A stretch of 64,000 nt of DNA from the NCBI RefSeq assembly GCF_000759835.1, contig NZ_BBNB01000002.1:434001-498000 (forward strand). Reading direction: 5' to 3'. Position 1 is the first letter of the stretch. Each line of letters opens with the position of its first letter. Below, in pieces: positions 33,079 to 47,274 of this stretch. The notes beneath the pieces were generated by a model, which saw only the letters and a list, made by a program, of their open reading frames with translations, did no database searches and was not told where the DNA came from. Position numbers and translations under genes: made by a program. This stretch comes from Citrobacter sedlakii NBRC 105722. Its GTDB lineage: Bacteria; Pseudomonadota; Gammaproteobacteria; Enterobacterales; Enterobacteriaceae.

Positions 33079-33897
33079 TCATTCGGGGGAATAAGGTAGA
33101 TGCGGATTGTCCAGCCAATGTGTCAAAAAGTGTGATACCGCCTGATTACGGCAGTGGCCAATAACCGGCAGATGCGGCAGCTCGGCAATCAACTGCGGCA
33201 TCGCATTGCCCATAATCAGGCCATGACCAACGCTACCGAGCATTTCACGGTCGTTCATCGCGTCGCCGAACGCCATGCATTCCGCCATCGTCAGTCCAAG
33301 GTGCTGACTCAACACTGTCAATGCGGAACCTTTATTACAGTTCACCGGCAATACTTCCAGGCAATCAACGGCAGAGAAGCACAGATGCGCCCGTGGGCCT
33401 AACGTTTCATGCAACTGCGTTTTCAGTCGCGACAGATCGTCATGATCGCCGCAGAAGCAAACCTTGGTGACTTGATCCGCCGGGAGACGTTTGATATCGA
33501 CGATCTGGTAGCGAAAGCCGCTGTAGACGTGGGCCTGCAGGATCGCCGGAATGTCCTCGCCGGTAAACCAGCCATTGTCGTTAAAAACATGCATACTTGC
33601 CCGGGTGTCCCACTTCTGCTGCAGGACGATTTGCGCGACCGCCGGATCCAGATCCTGTCGATGCAGCACCTCCCCTTCCAGCGAATGAATGCGCGTACCG
33701 TTGCCGGTAATTAAAAACGCCTCCAGCGAAACGGCGCCGAGAATATGGCGCATTTCCAGCACGTGACGCCCGGTCGCAAAAGCCAGCGTGATGTCACGTT
33801 CACGCAGGCGGGACAACGTGGAAATCGTTTCCTCACCCAGCAGGTGGTTTGGCATCAGCAAGGTGCCATCCATATCAAATGCAGCCAGACGAGCCAT
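33079..33897 (-). CDS. cof: HMP-PP phosphatase Cof (HAD superfamily)
   Basis: 272 residues from [16 protein letters not shown]; an ATG four codons upstream is possible. HAD motif I DMDGTL (Asp nucleophile at 8), motif II ITGNGT, motif III Lys and motif [12 protein letters not shown] are all present, with the type IIB cap. In E. coli it hydrolyses HMP-pyrophosphate, a thiamine precursor, and other phosphates, and gives bacimethrin resistance. Convergent with the cdsH-type gene, divergent from ybaE. Confidence 0.95.
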   Translation of the reverse strand: MARLAAFDMDGTLLMPNHLLGEETISTLSRLRERDITLAFATGRHVLEMRHILGAVSLEAFLITGNGTRIHSLEGEVLHRQDLDPAVAQIVLQQKWDTRASMHVFNDNGWFTGEDIPAILQAHVYSGFRYQIVDIKRLPADQVTKVCFCGDHDDLSRLKTQLHETLGPRAHLCFSAVDCLEVLPVNCNKGSALTVLSQHLGLTMAECMAFGDAMNDREMLGSVGHGLIMGNAMPQLIAELPHLPVIGHCRNQAVSHFLTHWLDNPHLPYSPE

Positions 33898-33997
33898 CTC
33901 TTTCTCCACTCTGTGACGGGGTTAACTTGTGGATGAGTATCACCTGATATATACGGAAGTAATAGTGAATAGATAATCTGAATTGTTCCGGGTTTTT

Positions 33998-35698
33998 ATG
34001 CGACTTCTTAATCGTCTTAATCAATACCAGCGGCTGTGGCAACCTTCTGGCGGCGAACCGCAAAGCGTGACCGTGGGCGAACTGGCGGAGCGCTGCTTTT
34101 GCAGCGAGCGTCACATCCGCACCCTGCTACGTCAGGCGCAGGCGGCGGGGTGGCTTGTCTGGACGTCGCAGTCCGGGCGGGGTAAGCGCGGATTGCTGCG
34201 TTTTTTGGTGACGCCGGAATCGCTGCGCACCACGATGATGGAGCAGGCACTGGAAAAAGGGCAACAGCTTAGCGTACTGGAGCTGGCGCAACTGGCGCCC
34301 GGCGATTTGCGCGCCATGCTCCAGCCTTTTATGGGGGGTCAGTGGCAGAATGCGACGCCAACGTTGCGAATTCCCTATTATCGCCCGCTGGATCCGTTGC
34401 ACCCTGGCTTCCTGCCTGGCCGCGCCGAACAGCATCTGGCAAGCCAGATTTTCTCGGGTCTGACCCGCTTCGACAGCGAGACGCAGCAACCCTGCGGCGA
34501 TCTAGCGCACCACTGGGAGATTTCCCGCGACGGCTTACGCTGGGATTTTTATATCCGATCCACGCTGTACTGGCACAACGGCGACCCGGTGGCAACCACG
34601 CAGTTACACCAGCGGCTGTTGATGCTGCTGGCGCTTCCGGCGCTGCACAGGCTGTTTATCAGCGTCAAGTCGATAGAAGTGACCCATCCGCAATGCCTGA
34701 CGTTCACCCTTCACCGCCCGGACTTCTGGCTGGCGCACCGTCTGGCAAGCTACTGTAGCCATCTGGCGCATCCGGAACAGCCACTCGTCGGCACCGGGCC
34801 GTTTCGCCTGACGCTTTTTACTCCGGAACTGGTGCGTCTGGAAAGCCACGACCATTACCATCTTACGCATCCCCTGCTTAAAGCCATTGAATACTGGATC
34901 ACACCACAATTGTTCGCGCAGGATCTGGGCACCAGTTGCCGTCACCCGGTGCAGATCACCATTGGAAAACCAGAGGAACTCGCCACGGTAAGCCCGGTCA
35001 GTACCGGAATCAGCCTGGGCTTTTGCTACTTAACGTTGAAAAAGAGCGCAAGATTATCCCTGCACCAGGCGCGTTGGCTGGTCGAACTCATCCATCGTTC
35101 TTCGCTGCTTGAGACGCTCGATGTCGGCGAGAATTTAATCACGCCCAGCCGCGCGCTGCTGCCAGGCTGGTCGATTCCACGCTGGCAAGGGCTTGAGGAG
35201 GTTGCGCTGCCAAAAACCTTGACCCTGGTCTACCATCTGCCAGTGGAACTGCACACCATGGCCGAACGCTTGCGCCTGACTCTGGCGGATCTGGGCTGCG
35301 AACTGACGTTAATTTTCCACAATGCGAAAACCTGGGAGGGCTGTCATCTGCTTGCCGAAGCGGATCTGATGATGGGGGACAGGCTGATTGGCGAAGCGCC
35401 AGAATATACCCTCGAACAATGGCTGCGCTGCGACGCGCTCTGGCCACATGTGCTCGACGCGCCTGGGTTCTCGCACCTACAGGCGACACTGGATGCGCTG
35501 CAAATTCGCCCCGAAGAAGCGCATCGGCACGCCGCGCTCCGGCAGGTTTTCACCACTCTGATGAATGAGGCGACGCTGACGCCGCTGTTTAACTATCATT
35601 ACCGCATCAGCGCTCCCCCAGGCGTGAACGGCGTGCGCCTGAATCCGCGCGGCTGGTTTGCCTTTACGGAAGCCTGGCTGCCGCCGCCGGGGCCGTGA
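33998..35698 (+). CDS. ybaE: SgrR-like transcriptional regulator YbaE
   Basis: 566 residues from MRLLNRLNQYQRLWQPS. An N-terminal winged-helix DNA-binding domain (about 1-110: TVGELAERCFCSERHIRTLLRQAQAAGWLVW) is joined to an extracytoplasmic solute-binding protein fold (SBP family 5, about 130-560: FSGLTRFDSETQQPCGDLAHHWEIS). The architecture is that of SgrR, the sugar-phosphate stress regulator, but the target and ligand of YbaE are unknown. Upstream of queC with about 65 bp between. Confidence 0.93.
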   Translation: MRLLNRLNQYQRLWQPSGGEPQSVTVGELAERCFCSERHIRTLLRQAQAAGWLVWTSQSGRGKRGLLRFLVTPESLRTTMMEQALEKGQQLSVLELAQLAPGDLRAMLQPFMGGQWQNATPTLRIPYYRPLDPLHPGFLPGRAEQHLASQIFSGLTRFDSETQQPCGDLAHHWEISRDGLRWDFYIRSTLYWHNGDPVATTQLHQRLLMLLALPALHRLFISVKSIEVTHPQCLTFTLHRPDFWLAHRLASYCSHLAHPEQPLVGTGPFRLTLFTPELVRLESHDHYHLTHPLLKAIEYWITPQLFAQDLGTSCRHPVQITIGKPEELATVSPVSTGISLGFCYLTLKKSARLSLHQARWLVELIHRSSLLETLDVGENLITPSRALLPGWSIPRWQGLEEVALPKTLTLVYHLPVELHTMAERLRLTLADLGCELTLIFHNAKTWEGCHLLAEADLMMGDRLIGEAPEYTLEQWLRCDALWPHVLDAPGFSHLQATLDALQIRPEEAHRHAALRQVFTTLMNEATLTPLFNYHYRISAPPGVNGVRLNPRGWFAFTEAWLPPPGP

Positions 35699-35762
35699 AG
35701 TCGCTGGTCGGCGCGCATTTCAGGCGTTAACATAATGGTTTTGTAGATTTACGGAAAATACC

Positions 35763-36458
35763 ATGAAACGTGCCGTCGTTGTGTTCAGTGGAGGACAAGA
35801 CTCCACCACCTGTCTGGCGCAGGCGCTGCATCAGTATGATGAAGTGCATTGCGTGACCTTTGACTATGGTCAGCGCCATCGCGCTGAGATCGATGTGGCC
35901 CGTGAACTGGCCCTGAAACTGGGCGCCCGTGCGCACAAAGTGCTGGATGTGACGTTACTCAGCGAACTCGCCGTCAGCAGCCTGACGCGCGACAATATCC
36001 CGGTACCGGATTACGAACCGGAAGCAAACGGGATCCCCAATACTTTTGTTCCCGGACGCAATATTCTGTTTTTGACGCTAACGGCCATTTACGCCTATCA
36101 GGTGAAGGCAGAAGCGGTGATCACCGGCGTGTGTGAAACCGATTTTTCCGGCTACCCGGACTGCCGCGACGAATTTGTGAAAGCACTCAATCACGCGGTT
36201 AATCTTGGCATGGCGAAGGACATTCGATTTGAAACGCCGTTAATGTGGATTGATAAAGCTGAAACCTGGGCGCTGGCAGACTACTGGGGCAAGCTGGATC
36301 TTGTGCGTCATGAAACACTGACCTGTTATAACGGCATTAAAGGCGACGGTTGCGGCCAGTGCGCGGCCTGTCATCTTCGCGCCAACGGTCTGCACCATTA
36401 TCTGGCTAATAAGCCTGCGGTAATGGCGGCGATGAAACACAAAACCGGTTTACAATAA
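35763..36458 (+). CDS. queC: 7-cyano-7-deazaguanine synthase QueC
   Basis: Queuosine pathway enzyme that converts 7-carboxy-7-deazaguanine to preQ0 with ATP and ammonia. 231 residues, full length. PP-loop SGGQDSTT (about 9-16) and a C-terminal zinc site built from Cys in [13 protein letters not shown], with a Cys further upstream ([13 protein letters not shown]). ATG start after a GGAAAA stretch. Convergent with fadM over REP-like repeats. Confidence 0.97.
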   Translation: MKRAVVVFSGGQDSTTCLAQALHQYDEVHCVTFDYGQRHRAEIDVARELALKLGARAHKVLDVTLLSELAVSSLTRDNIPVPDYEPEANGIPNTFVPGRNILFLTLTAIYAYQVKAEAVITGVCETDFSGYPDCRDEFVKALNHAVNLGMAKDIRFETPLMWIDKAETWALADYWGKLDLVRHETLTCYNGIKGDGCGQCAACHLRANGLHHYLANKPAVMAAMKHKTGLQ

Positions 36459-36466
36459 CGCCTGTA

Positions 36467-36560
36467 GCATGGCCGGATGACGAAACGACGTGTCGTGTCC
36501 GGCCTACGCCGTCTGATGCGCAGGCCGGATACGCGAAGCGCCATCAGGTACGCTTCGCGG
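36467..36560. repeat. REP/BIME-like repeat cluster between queC and fadM
   Basis: Several GGCCGGAT / ATCCGGCC-type arms in tandem: GGCCGGATGACG, GTGTCCGGCCTACGCC and GCAGGCCGGATACGCG, with a CGAAGCG / CGCTTCG hairpin near the fadM end. This is the usual form of an enterobacterial BIME between convergent genes. Confidence 0.75.
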
Positions 36561-36564
36561 TTTT

Positions 36565-36963
36565 CTACTGGACCATTTGCTCCAGCTTATCCCGCAATTC
36601 CCCTTCCAGCGGTAACGCTTTCTGTGTTTTCAGATCGATGCAAACGAAGGTGATCAGCGCATCGGCCACCACCTGCCCTTCTGGTTCAAGCGTGATGACC
36701 TGGCTCAGAATACCGCTTTTACCGTTTAACTGTTGGACCTGACTGGTGACGGTCAACAGATCGCTCAGCACCGCCGGACGGCGATAATTAATATTGATAT
36801 TTACCACCACGAAGGCGATGTTGTGCGCCGTCATCCACTGAAAGCTGTCGCTGTTTTCCAGCCCGTCCCAGCGGGCTTCTTCAAGGAATTCCAGATAGCG
36901 GGCGTTATTCACATGTTGGTAAACATCGAGATGATAACCACGGACTTTGATTTGTGTTTGCAT
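36565..36963 (-). CDS. fadM: Long-chain acyl-CoA thioesterase III FadM (YbaW)
   Basis: 132-residue single hotdog (4HBT) thioesterase that cleaves long-chain unsaturated acyl-CoA to support beta-oxidation. Core motifs are YHLDVYQHVNNARYLEFLEEARWD and VVVNININYRRPA. Same length as E. coli FadM, which is FadR-repressed; a FadR-like site lies upstream here. Convergent with queC. Confidence 0.95.
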   Translation of the reverse strand: MQTQIKVRGYHLDVYQHVNNARYLEFLEEARWDGLENSDSFQWMTAHNIAFVVVNININYRRPAVLSDLLTVTSQVQQLNGKSGILSQVITLEPEGQVVADALITFVCIDLKTQKALPLEGELRDKLEQMVQ

Positions 36964-37008
36964 AGCGCTGAAACCTTAATTTATCGTTATAGGTATGACA
37001 GAAGTAAA

Positions 37009-37031
37009 GAGGTCATAACTGGTATGACCTC
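37009..37031. promoter_or_regulatory. FadR-like operator upstream of fadM
   Basis: AACTGGTATGACCTC at 37017-37031 resembles the FadR consensus (AnCTGGTCnGACCnGTT type). It overlaps a larger inverted repeat GAGGTCAT-N7-ATGACCTC. It lies about 46-68 bp upstream of the fadM start. This agrees with the known FadR control of fadM. Confidence 0.65.
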
Positions 37032-37067
37032 CGTAATCCTGGCAAATTTTAGCCACTACGCAAGTGC

Positions 37068-37460
<393 letters not shown>

Positions 37461-37525
37461 TTAACAGTGAAAGCACAATAGCGGGACGGCAGAAAGCGAA
37501 CAAACGGCAAAGTTCAGAAATGGAA

Positions 37526-37547
37526 AAGGCCGCGAAAGCGGCCTTTT
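37526..37547 (-). terminator. Terminator of ppiD
   Basis: AAAAGGCCGC-TTTC-GCGGCCTTTT hairpin on the minus strand, about 45 bp past the ppiD stop, with a T tract. Confidence 0.88.
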
Positions 37548-37591
37548 GGTGTTACAACTGTTGAGCTATTTTTTGCGAGACATCTCGATGA

Positions 37592-39466
37592 TTAAGGCTG
37601 TTGCTCCATCGCATCACCGATTTTGATCTTCGCTTCTTTACGCAGATTGCTCATCAGCGCTTCAAACACAATCTGCGCATTGTTCTGGGTGATACCCTGA
37701 ACCATCGCCTTTTTCTGATCTTCCGGCATGGAGCCGGCTTTCACTTCGTCCAGCGCCAGGATCACGACGTTACCCTGCATGTCGTCAGCAATGCCATAGC
37801 TTGGTTTATCTTTGGCTGGCAGGCTCAGGCCAAACGCCGCCTGGCTAATCGGATCCTGTCCCGTACGGCTCAGGGTTTTCGATTCACCAAAGCGCAGGCC
37901 CGCCGCTTTCATCGCTTCTGCGCCTTTTCCTGCTTTCAGATCAACCAGCAGTTTTTCCGCGCTCAGTTTGGCCTGCTGCGTGGCTTTTTCATGTTTCACT
38001 ATTTCAGTGACCTGATCTTTTACCTCAGCCAGAGGCTTCACCGCTTCCGCTTTATGCTCGCTAATGCGCAGTACAAACGCACGATCGCCGTCAACGGTGA
38101 TGATATCGGAGTTTCTGCCCGGCGTGCCGTTTTCACCTACCAGCGAGCCGTCAAAGATCGCGTCTGACACCGGTTTAAAATTGAGTTCTTCAGGCAGACT
38201 GTCGCGGCTAAACCAGCCCGTTTCCACCGCTTTCACACCGGCGACTTGCTCAGCGCCCACCAGCGATTCGGTGTCATTGTTCGCCGCGTCGCTAACTTTC
38301 TGCTGCAAGGCGAAAAAGGCGTCGATCGCTTTTTCCTGTTTCACTTTCGCGGCAATGTCATCACGTGCTTCGCTCAACGGTTTGACCTTCGCCGGCTGGA
38401 CGTCGTCAAGACGCGCCACCAGGAAACCGACGGAAGATTTGATTACGCCGGAAAGCTGGCCTTTTTCTTTCAGACCGGCATTTTTCAGTTCGTCAGGGAT
38501 GGTTGATTCTTCCAGCCAACCCATGTCGCCGCCGTTACGGGCTGAGATGATATCAGCCGATTTTTCTTTCGCCAGCGCTGCAAAATCACCGCCTTTATTC
38601 AGCGCGTCCAGCACCGCTTTGGCTTCATCTTCCGTTTTGGTCTGGATGATGCTGTAACGGGTGCGCTGCGGCTGAGTGAATTCATCCTGATGCTGATCGT
38701 AATAAGACTGGATGTCTGCATCGCTCACCGGTTTTTGCATCGCCGCAGCGTCGAGCTTGATATAGCTGACGCGGAACTGTTCCGGGGTCATGAAGCTGTT
38801 TTTGTGCTGCTCGTAATAGCTGCTGACATCCTGTTCGGTCACCTGCTGCTTCGCCGCCAGCGTATTGACGTCGATAGTGGCTTCACGCACCACGCGCTGC
38901 TGAGCCACCAGCGCCGCCAGTTCGTCTGTTTCGCCTTTGAGCATAAAGTCGGTACCCGCAACGCCGCTGATCAGCTGCTGGGTAGTCAGTTGATTACGCA
39001 GCGCCTGGGCATACTGGTCCGCGGTCATGCCCATCTGATTAATAATCGCGTTGTAGCGATTGTTATCAAATTTACCGTCAACCTGGAAAGCGGGCGTAGT
39101 GAAAATCGCTTGTTTAACCTGTTCGTCGCTGATGCCAAGTTTGAGTTCGCGCGCGTACTGGTCGAGCAGCGCTTCGTCGATCAGGCGATTCAGCGTCTGC
39201 TGGCGCAGGGTTTTCATATAGCCTTCATTGGCGGCCAGTTCTGAATACCGATCGCCAAGCTGTTGCTGCATGCGATTACGTTCGCTGTTGAACGCATTCT
39301 CAAACTGCCCACGGCTGATTTCCTGGCCATTCACTTTAGCGGCGTAGTTGTTGCCTCCGCCAATCAGGTAACCACTCACGCCGGTCAGAATGAACGACAC
39401 GATAATGATTCCGAAAATAATCTTGAGCACGAGACTGTTAGCAGCCGTGCGTAAGCTGTCCATCAT
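37592..39466 (-). CDS. ppiD: Periplasmic chaperone PpiD (SurA-like)
   Basis: 624-residue inner-membrane-anchored periplasmic chaperone at the SecYEG exit. One N-terminal membrane anchor (about 13-35: LVLKIIFGIIIVSFILTGVSGYL). A SurA_N-like chaperone domain, an inactive parvulin-type domain (about 266-355: YSIIQTKTEDEAKAVL, GGDMGWLEES) and C-terminal helical regions follow. One residue longer than E. coli, ending EQQP. Between ybaV and hupB, standard order. Confidence 0.97.
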   Translation of the reverse strand: MMDSLRTAANSLVLKIIFGIIIVSFILTGVSGYLIGGGNNYAAKVNGQEISRGQFENAFNSERNRMQQQLGDRYSELAANEGYMKTLRQQTLNRLIDEALLDQYARELKLGISDEQVKQAIFTTPAFQVDGKFDNNRYNAIINQMGMTADQYAQALRNQLTTQQLISGVAGTDFMLKGETDELAALVAQQRVVREATIDVNTLAAKQQVTEQDVSSYYEQHKNSFMTPEQFRVSYIKLDAAAMQKPVSDADIQSYYDQHQDEFTQPQRTRYSIIQTKTEDEAKAVLDALNKGGDFAALAKEKSADIISARNGGDMGWLEESTIPDELKNAGLKEKGQLSGVIKSSVGFLVARLDDVQPAKVKPLSEARDDIAAKVKQEKAIDAFFALQQKVSDAANNDTESLVGAEQVAGVKAVETGWFSRDSLPEELNFKPVSDAIFDGSLVGENGTPGRNSDIITVDGDRAFVLRISEHKAEAVKPLAEVKDQVTEIVKHEKATQQAKLSAEKLLVDLKAGKGAEAMKAAGLRFGESKTLSRTGQDPISQAAFGLSLPAKDKPSYGIADDMQGNVVILALDEVKAGSMPEDQKKAMVQGITQNNAQIVFEALMSNLRKEAKIKIGDAMEQQP

Positions 39467-39605
39467 GGTGTAACCACACTCCGCTGTAGGTGACTATACA
39501 CTGCACGCAGCATAGTGTTTCCTGAACGCTGCGCATAAAGGCCTATTGTGACAAGAAACAGGGGCGATTGTCAGCCCACAACGTATAGAAAATCGGTTCA
39601 ATAAT

Positions 39606-39632
39606 AAAAAAGGCACATCAGATGATGCGCCC
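39606..39632 (-). terminator. Terminator of hupB
   Basis: Minus-strand GCGCATCATC / GATGTGC stem followed by CTTTTTTATT, about 35 bp after the hupB stop. Confidence 0.85.
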
Positions 39633-39667
39633 TTGTACTGGATCCTGTTCCCCTGAAGGGAATACGC

Positions 39668-39940
39668 TTAGTTTACAGCGTCTTTCAGTGCTTTACCTGC
39701 ACGGAAGCCAGGAACTTTCGCCGCAGCAATGGTGATCTCTTTACCGGTTTGCGGGTTGCGACCAGTACGGGCAGCACGCTCTTTAACGGCAAAAGTACCA
39801 AAACCTACCAGCGCAACGTCATCCCCTTCTTTCAGAGATTCGGTAACAGATGCAATAATTGCATCTAACGCACGTCCAGCCGCAGCCTTAGAGATATCAG
39901 CCCCTGCAGCAATTTTGTCGATCAGTTGAGATTTATTCAC
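39668..39940 (-). CDS. hupB: DNA-binding protein HU-beta
   Basis: 90-residue nucleoid protein. The start is GTG ([15 protein letters not shown]), the same unusual start as in E. coli; the longer frame adds five codons with no ribosome site. HU signature [23 protein letters not shown], with the DNA-intercalating Pro in RNPQTG. Differs from E. coli at one position near the end (VPGFRAG for VPSFRAG). Own promoter region in the 208 bp before it, downstream of lon. Confidence 0.97.
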   Translation of the reverse strand: MNKSQLIDKIAAGADISKAAAGRALDAIIASVTESLKEGDDVALVGFGTFAVKERAARTGRNPQTGKEITIAAAKVPGFRAGKALKDAVN

Positions 39941-40079
39941 TCTTCTCTTCCTCATTATAATTTATATCGCACCTGAGTCCTTCAAAGTGCGACCGCGCAG
40001 CAGTTATATCAGGCCTGCCATGCCCTTACAACACCCGTTAATGATGGCAAGCCTAATCCGTCATCTAAATTAGCTATAC

Positions 40080-40120
40080 AAAAAAAGGCTGGCAAGCCCG
40101 AAATGGCCTGCCAGCCCTGT
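40080..40120 (-). terminator. Terminator of lon
   Basis: Long minus-strand hairpin: GGCTGGCAGGCC pairs with GGGCTTGCCAGCC, followed by seven T, in the lon-hupB gap. Confidence 0.92.
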
Positions 40121-40148
40121 TTTTATTAGTGCTCTTTGCGCGAGGTCA

Positions 40149-42503
<2,355 letters not shown>

Positions 42504-42584
42504 AGAGCTCTCTCTTAGTTTAGTGTCCGCCAGGTAATCAGGTGACACGCTGTGCTTCATCTCACCTTTAACATGTATGTCAGT

Positions 42585-42613
42585 ATATGGGGATGTTTCC
42601 CAGACATTCAACG
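42585..42613 (-). promoter_or_regulatory. Sigma-32 promoter of lon
   Basis: Minus strand CGTTGAA (-35, 42607-42613), 14-bp spacer, CCCCATAT (-10, 42585-42592), as in the known E. coli lon heat-shock promoter. About 80 bp before the start codon. Confidence 0.85.
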
Positions 42614-42631
42614 GCAGGATTCAGGAAAAAT

Positions 42632-42659
42632 AAAAGGGGAGATAAAATCCCCCCTTTTT
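42632..42659 (-). terminator. Terminator of clpX
   Basis: Minus-strand AAAAAGGGGGG-ATTTTA-TCTCCCCTTTT hairpin followed by ATTTTT, about 30 bp past the clpX stop. Confidence 0.9.
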
Positions 42660-42686
42660 GATTAACCAGTTGTATATTTTGGCTAA

Positions 42687-43961
42687 TTATTCGCCAGATG
42701 CCTGCTGCGCTTCCGGCTTGCCGTAGATCAGTAACGGCTTGCTTTGACCGCCGATGACCGACTCGTCAATCACCACTTTTTCGACGTCTTCCATAGAAGG
42801 CAGATCGTACATGGTGTCGAGCAGCGCGGCTTCAACGATGGAACGCAGACCACGGGCGCCTGTTTTACGCGCCATCGCTTTCCTGGCGATAGCATCCAGC
42901 GCTTCGTCACGGAATTCCAGATCCACGCCTTCCAGGTTAAACAGCGCCTGATACTGTTTGGTCAGGGCATTTTTCGGCTCTTTGAGGATCTGAATCAGCG
43001 CTTCTTCGCTCAGTTCGCTCAGCGTTGCCACGACCGGCAGACGACCGATGAACTCCGGGATCAACCCGAACTTAATCAAATCTTCCGGTTCGACCTGAGA
43101 AAGCAGCTCACCTTCGCTGGCTTTGTCGGATTTGCCTTTCACCGTCGCGCCAAAACCAATACCAGAGCCGGTTTCAACACGGTTCGCGATCACTTTATCC
43201 AGACCCGCGAACGCGCCGCCGCAGATAAACAGGATTTTCGAGGTATCAACCTGCAGAAACTCCTGCTGAGGATGTTTGCGTCCGCCCTGCGGCGGAACCG
43301 CGGCGACGGTCCCTTCGATCAGCTTCAGCAGCGCCTGCTGCACGCCTTCGCCGGAAACGTCACGGGTGATGGACGGGTTGTCAGATTTACGGGAAATCTT
43401 GTCGATTTCATCGATATAGACGATACCCCGTTGAGCTTTCTGCACGTCGTAATCACACTTCTGCAGCAGCTTCTGAATAATGTTCTCAACGTCTTCCCCC
43501 ACATAACCGGCTTCGGTCAGGGTGGTGGCATCCGCCATGGTGAACGGAACATCCAGCAGGCGCGCCAGCGTTTCGGCCAGCAGCGTTTTACCGGAACCGG
43601 TGGGACCGATCAGCAGAATGTTACTTTTACCCAACTCGACGCCGTTACTGGTGTCGCCGTTGCGCAGACGTTTGTAGTGGTTGTAGACCGCAACCGCCAG
43701 CACTTTTTTCGCCTGTTCCTGGCCGATAACATAATCGTCAAGATGGTTGCGAATTTCATGCGGCGTCGGCAATGCGCTGCGTTCGCGGTGCGGCGCCACT
43801 TCTTTAATTTCTTCGCGAATGATGTCGTTACATAAATCGACGCATTCGTCGCAGATATACACCGATGGACCGGCTATAAGCTTACGCACTTCATGCTGGC
43901 TTTTGCCGCAAAAAGAGCAGTACAACAGTTTGCCCGAGCCATCTTTGCGTTTATCTGTCAT
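42687..43961 (-). CDS. clpX: ATP-dependent Clp protease ATP-binding subunit ClpX
   Basis: 424-residue AAA+ unfoldase partner of ClpP. N-terminal zinc-binding domain with Cys15, Cys18, Cys37, Cys40 ([15 protein letters not shown]). Walker A GPTGSGKT (about 119-126), Walker [18 protein letters not shown] pore loop, and the ClpP-docking IGF loop ([10 protein letters not shown]). Recognises ssrA tags and regulators such as RpoS. Downstream of clpP with a 180-bp gap that holds no other gene. Confidence 0.98.
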   Translation of the reverse strand: MTDKRKDGSGKLLYCSFCGKSQHEVRKLIAGPSVYICDECVDLCNDIIREEIKEVAPHRERSALPTPHEIRNHLDDYVIGQEQAKKVLAVAVYNHYKRLRNGDTSNGVELGKSNILLIGPTGSGKTLLAETLARLLDVPFTMADATTLTEAGYVGEDVENIIQKLLQKCDYDVQKAQRGIVYIDEIDKISRKSDNPSITRDVSGEGVQQALLKLIEGTVAAVPPQGGRKHPQQEFLQVDTSKILFICGGAFAGLDKVIANRVETGSGIGFGATVKGKSDKASEGELLSQVEPEDLIKFGLIPEFIGRLPVVATLSELSEEALIQILKEPKNALTKQYQALFNLEGVDLEFRDEALDAIARKAMARKTGARGLRSIVEAALLDTMYDLPSMEDVEKVVIDESVIGGQSKPLLIYGKPEAQQASGE

Positions 43962-44143
43962 GAGTTAAAACCTCTTTCTTTGTTCTTTGTGCCGCACACG
44001 ACGACGCAAAATGCCATTCTCAGGCGCAAGTCGCTTAGTCGCGTTGTGCCGCCTTTCATTAGTATATACACAAAATCATCCACGCTACATGAGGCAAACG
44101 CCCGTAGAATGATGAGTGTCGCGGCACGCTTGCGCCCGGGGCA

Positions 44144-44767
44144 TCAATTACGATGGGTCAAAATCGAGTCGACTAAGCCGTACTCTACCGCTTCGGAAGC
44201 AGAGAGGAAGCGGTCACGCTCTGTATCGCGTTCAATCTGCTCAAGAGATTGACCCGTATGGTGCGCCATAAGTTCATTCATGCGCCCTTTCACTTTTAAA
44301 ATTTCACGAGCATGAATTTCGATGTCCGTCGCCTGGCCCTGATAGCCGCCCAGCGGCTGGTGGATCATGACGCGAGAATTCGGCAGACAGAAGCGTTTAC
44401 CTTTCGCCCCTGCGGTCAGCAGGAACGCGCCCATAGATGCCGCCTGCCCCATACAAATGGTGCTGACGTCCGGCTTGATAAACTGCATAGTGTCGTAAAT
44501 AGACATCCCTGCGGTAATCACGCCGCCTGGGGAGTTAATATACAGGTAGATATCTTTTTCCGGGTTTTCCGCTTCCAGGAACAGCATCTGCGCCACAATC
44601 AGGTTAGCCATATGGTCTTCGACCTGGCCGGTCAGAAAAATGACGCGTTCCTTAAGTAGACGAGAATAGATATCAAATGAGCGCTCACCGCGTGAGGTCT
44701 GTTCAATGACCATCGGCACCAGCGCCATATGGGGTGCAAAGTTATCTCGTTCGCCGCTGTATGACAT
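44144..44767 (-). CDS. clpP: ATP-dependent Clp protease proteolytic subunit ClpP
   Basis: Serine peptidase forming a double heptamer, fed by ClpX or ClpA. 207 residues from [18 protein letters not shown], including the self-cleaved propeptide of 14; the longer frame covers the promoter. Catalytic Ser in [13 protein letters not shown] (111), His in [11 protein letters not shown] (136) and Asp in ERDTERDRF (185). Substitutions versus E. coli include MAHHTGQ and LSASEAVE. Ribosome site CCAGGAGAC. Confidence 0.98.
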   Translation of the reverse strand: MSYSGERDNFAPHMALVPMVIEQTSRGERSFDIYSRLLKERVIFLTGQVEDHMANLIVAQMLFLEAENPEKDIYLYINSPGGVITAGMSIYDTMQFIKPDVSTICMGQAASMGAFLLTAGAKGKRFCLPNSRVMIHQPLGGYQGQATDIEIHAREILKVKGRMNELMAHHTGQSLEQIERDTERDRFLSASEAVEYGLVDSILTHRN

Positions 44768-44846
44768 TTCCGTCTCCTGGATAAAATTTGAAAAAACCTG
44801 CTGTACCGATTGTAACCTTATGGACGGATTATCAGCTAGTCCCTCT

Positions 44847-44876
44847 GTTATGGGTACGGCATCGCTATAATTCAAG
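44847..44876 (-). promoter_or_regulatory. Sigma-32-type promoter of clpP
   Basis: Minus-strand CTTGAAT (-35, 44870-44876) and CCCATAAC (-10, 44847-44854) with a 15-bp spacer. A fair RpoH match, consistent with the heat-shock control of clpP-clpX in E. coli. Confidence 0.7.
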
Positions 44877-44945
44877 CATAACAATCTTTTGCTTTAACGC
44901 TAACACCGAAAAACGCTTTTTCGCCCTCTCGCTGCAAAAGGTCCG

Positions 44946-44984
44946 GCAAAAAAAAGACCCGCCACCAGAGGGGTGACGGGTCCT
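44946..44984 (-). terminator. Terminator of tig
   Basis: Minus-strand GGACCCGTCACCCC / GGTGGCGGGTC hairpin followed by eight T, directly after the tig stop. Confidence 0.92.
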
Positions 44985-45012
44985 TGTGCGAATGTCACGC
45001 GATAGCGCGAAA

Positions 45013-46320
<1,308 letters not shown>

Positions 46321-46576
46321 TCAAAAAATCACAGTGCTCGGTCAACTCTACTCCGCAAGCACAGATTATTGGCTTCGCGGAACCGGGATGTTCTCATAAT
46401 CAATCACATTCCCTGTCGTCAGAATCATCCCGAAGACATTCAAATAGACGCGGCATTATAGCGGCATCACTTTTATGAGTCGAGAACGGTGATTGCGCGT
46501 TGCTGCGGCTTTTTTCACAATTCCCGGCTAATTTTGGTCTGAAAACCGTCAAACCAGAACAAAATTCAGACAAAAT

Positions 46577-46598
46577 AAAACGGCCCGCAGGCCGTTTT
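46577..46598 (-). terminator. Terminator of bolA
   Basis: AAAACGGCC-TGCG-GGCCGTTTT hairpin followed by ATTTTGT on the minus strand, in the 340-bp bolA-tig gap. The rest of that gap (46312-46576) contains the tig leader/promoter, and I see no gene there. Confidence 0.88.
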
Positions 46599-46651
46599 CA
46601 CACAATCATTAGCAACATACTGGAAAAGCGCCAGCGGTTGCAAATAGGTTT

Positions 46652-46969
46652 TCAGGCGATGCTTCCTGCTCCACGGCATGGCGGTGACGCAAAAATCGTA
46701 TCCTGCAACCCTTCCCATTCCTTAATGGTGTAGGTGTGCAGCGCCAGCGCGTGGACCGTCGTGGACAGTTCAGCCGTTAATGTGCCGTAGATCATCCGAT
46801 GACGATTTAAAAACCGTTCGCCTGCGAAGCGATCGCTAACCAGAACCACTTTAAAGTGGCTTTCGGAACCTGCCGGGACATTGTGACGATAACTCTCATC
46901 CACAACTTCGAGGAACACGGGTTGGAACGCTGCCCTTAATTTTTCTTCTATTTGCTCACGTATCATCAT
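46652..46969 (-). CDS. bolA: Transcriptional regulator / stress morphogene BolA
   Basis: 105 residues from [23 protein letters not shown]; the upstream frame extends 11 codons without homology. BolA/KH-like fold with the helix-turn-helix stretch [13 protein letters not shown] and a conserved Cys in SPPCRGAG and His in HALALHTY, used in Fe-S complexes with monothiol glutaredoxin. It is induced in stationary phase and stress. Divergent from yajG. Confidence 0.96.
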   Translation of the reverse strand: MMIREQIEEKLRAAFQPVFLEVVDESYRHNVPAGSESHFKVVLVSDRFAGERFLNRHRMIYGTLTAELSTTVHALALHTYTIKEWEGLQDTIFASPPCRGAGSIA

Positions 46970-47015
46970 GAAAGATCTCCTCAAACCACGCTGAGATGTC
47001 ACCCATCCCTTTAAA

Positions 47016-47024
47016 TATTAGCCG
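47016..47024 (-). promoter_or_regulatory. Candidate gearbox -10 element of bolA
   Basis: Minus-strand CGGCTAATA, one base from the CGGCTAGTA -10 described for the stationary-phase bolA1 promoter, about 50 bp upstream of the start. The surrounding 305-bp divergent gap (46970-47274) holds no other gene. Confidence 0.55.
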
Positions 47025-47274
47025 CTTTTACCGGTTCCATTACACCATTACAACAAATATTTAGCCTTCGTCTGATTTTCAGCGTCAAACTCGTGAAGTT
47101 TACTGATTTATACATTCCGAAGATTGCAAAAAGCCGAAGTTTGTTCTCCATGCAGTCATAAAACGGTCAACGCGATGAATTTACATGCGTTACCCACTTC
47201 CCCTCGCCGTTAGCGGTGTTATGATGGCGGGAATTTTTCACTTTCTCTGCTGAAGATTTACTGAGAGTCCGAAC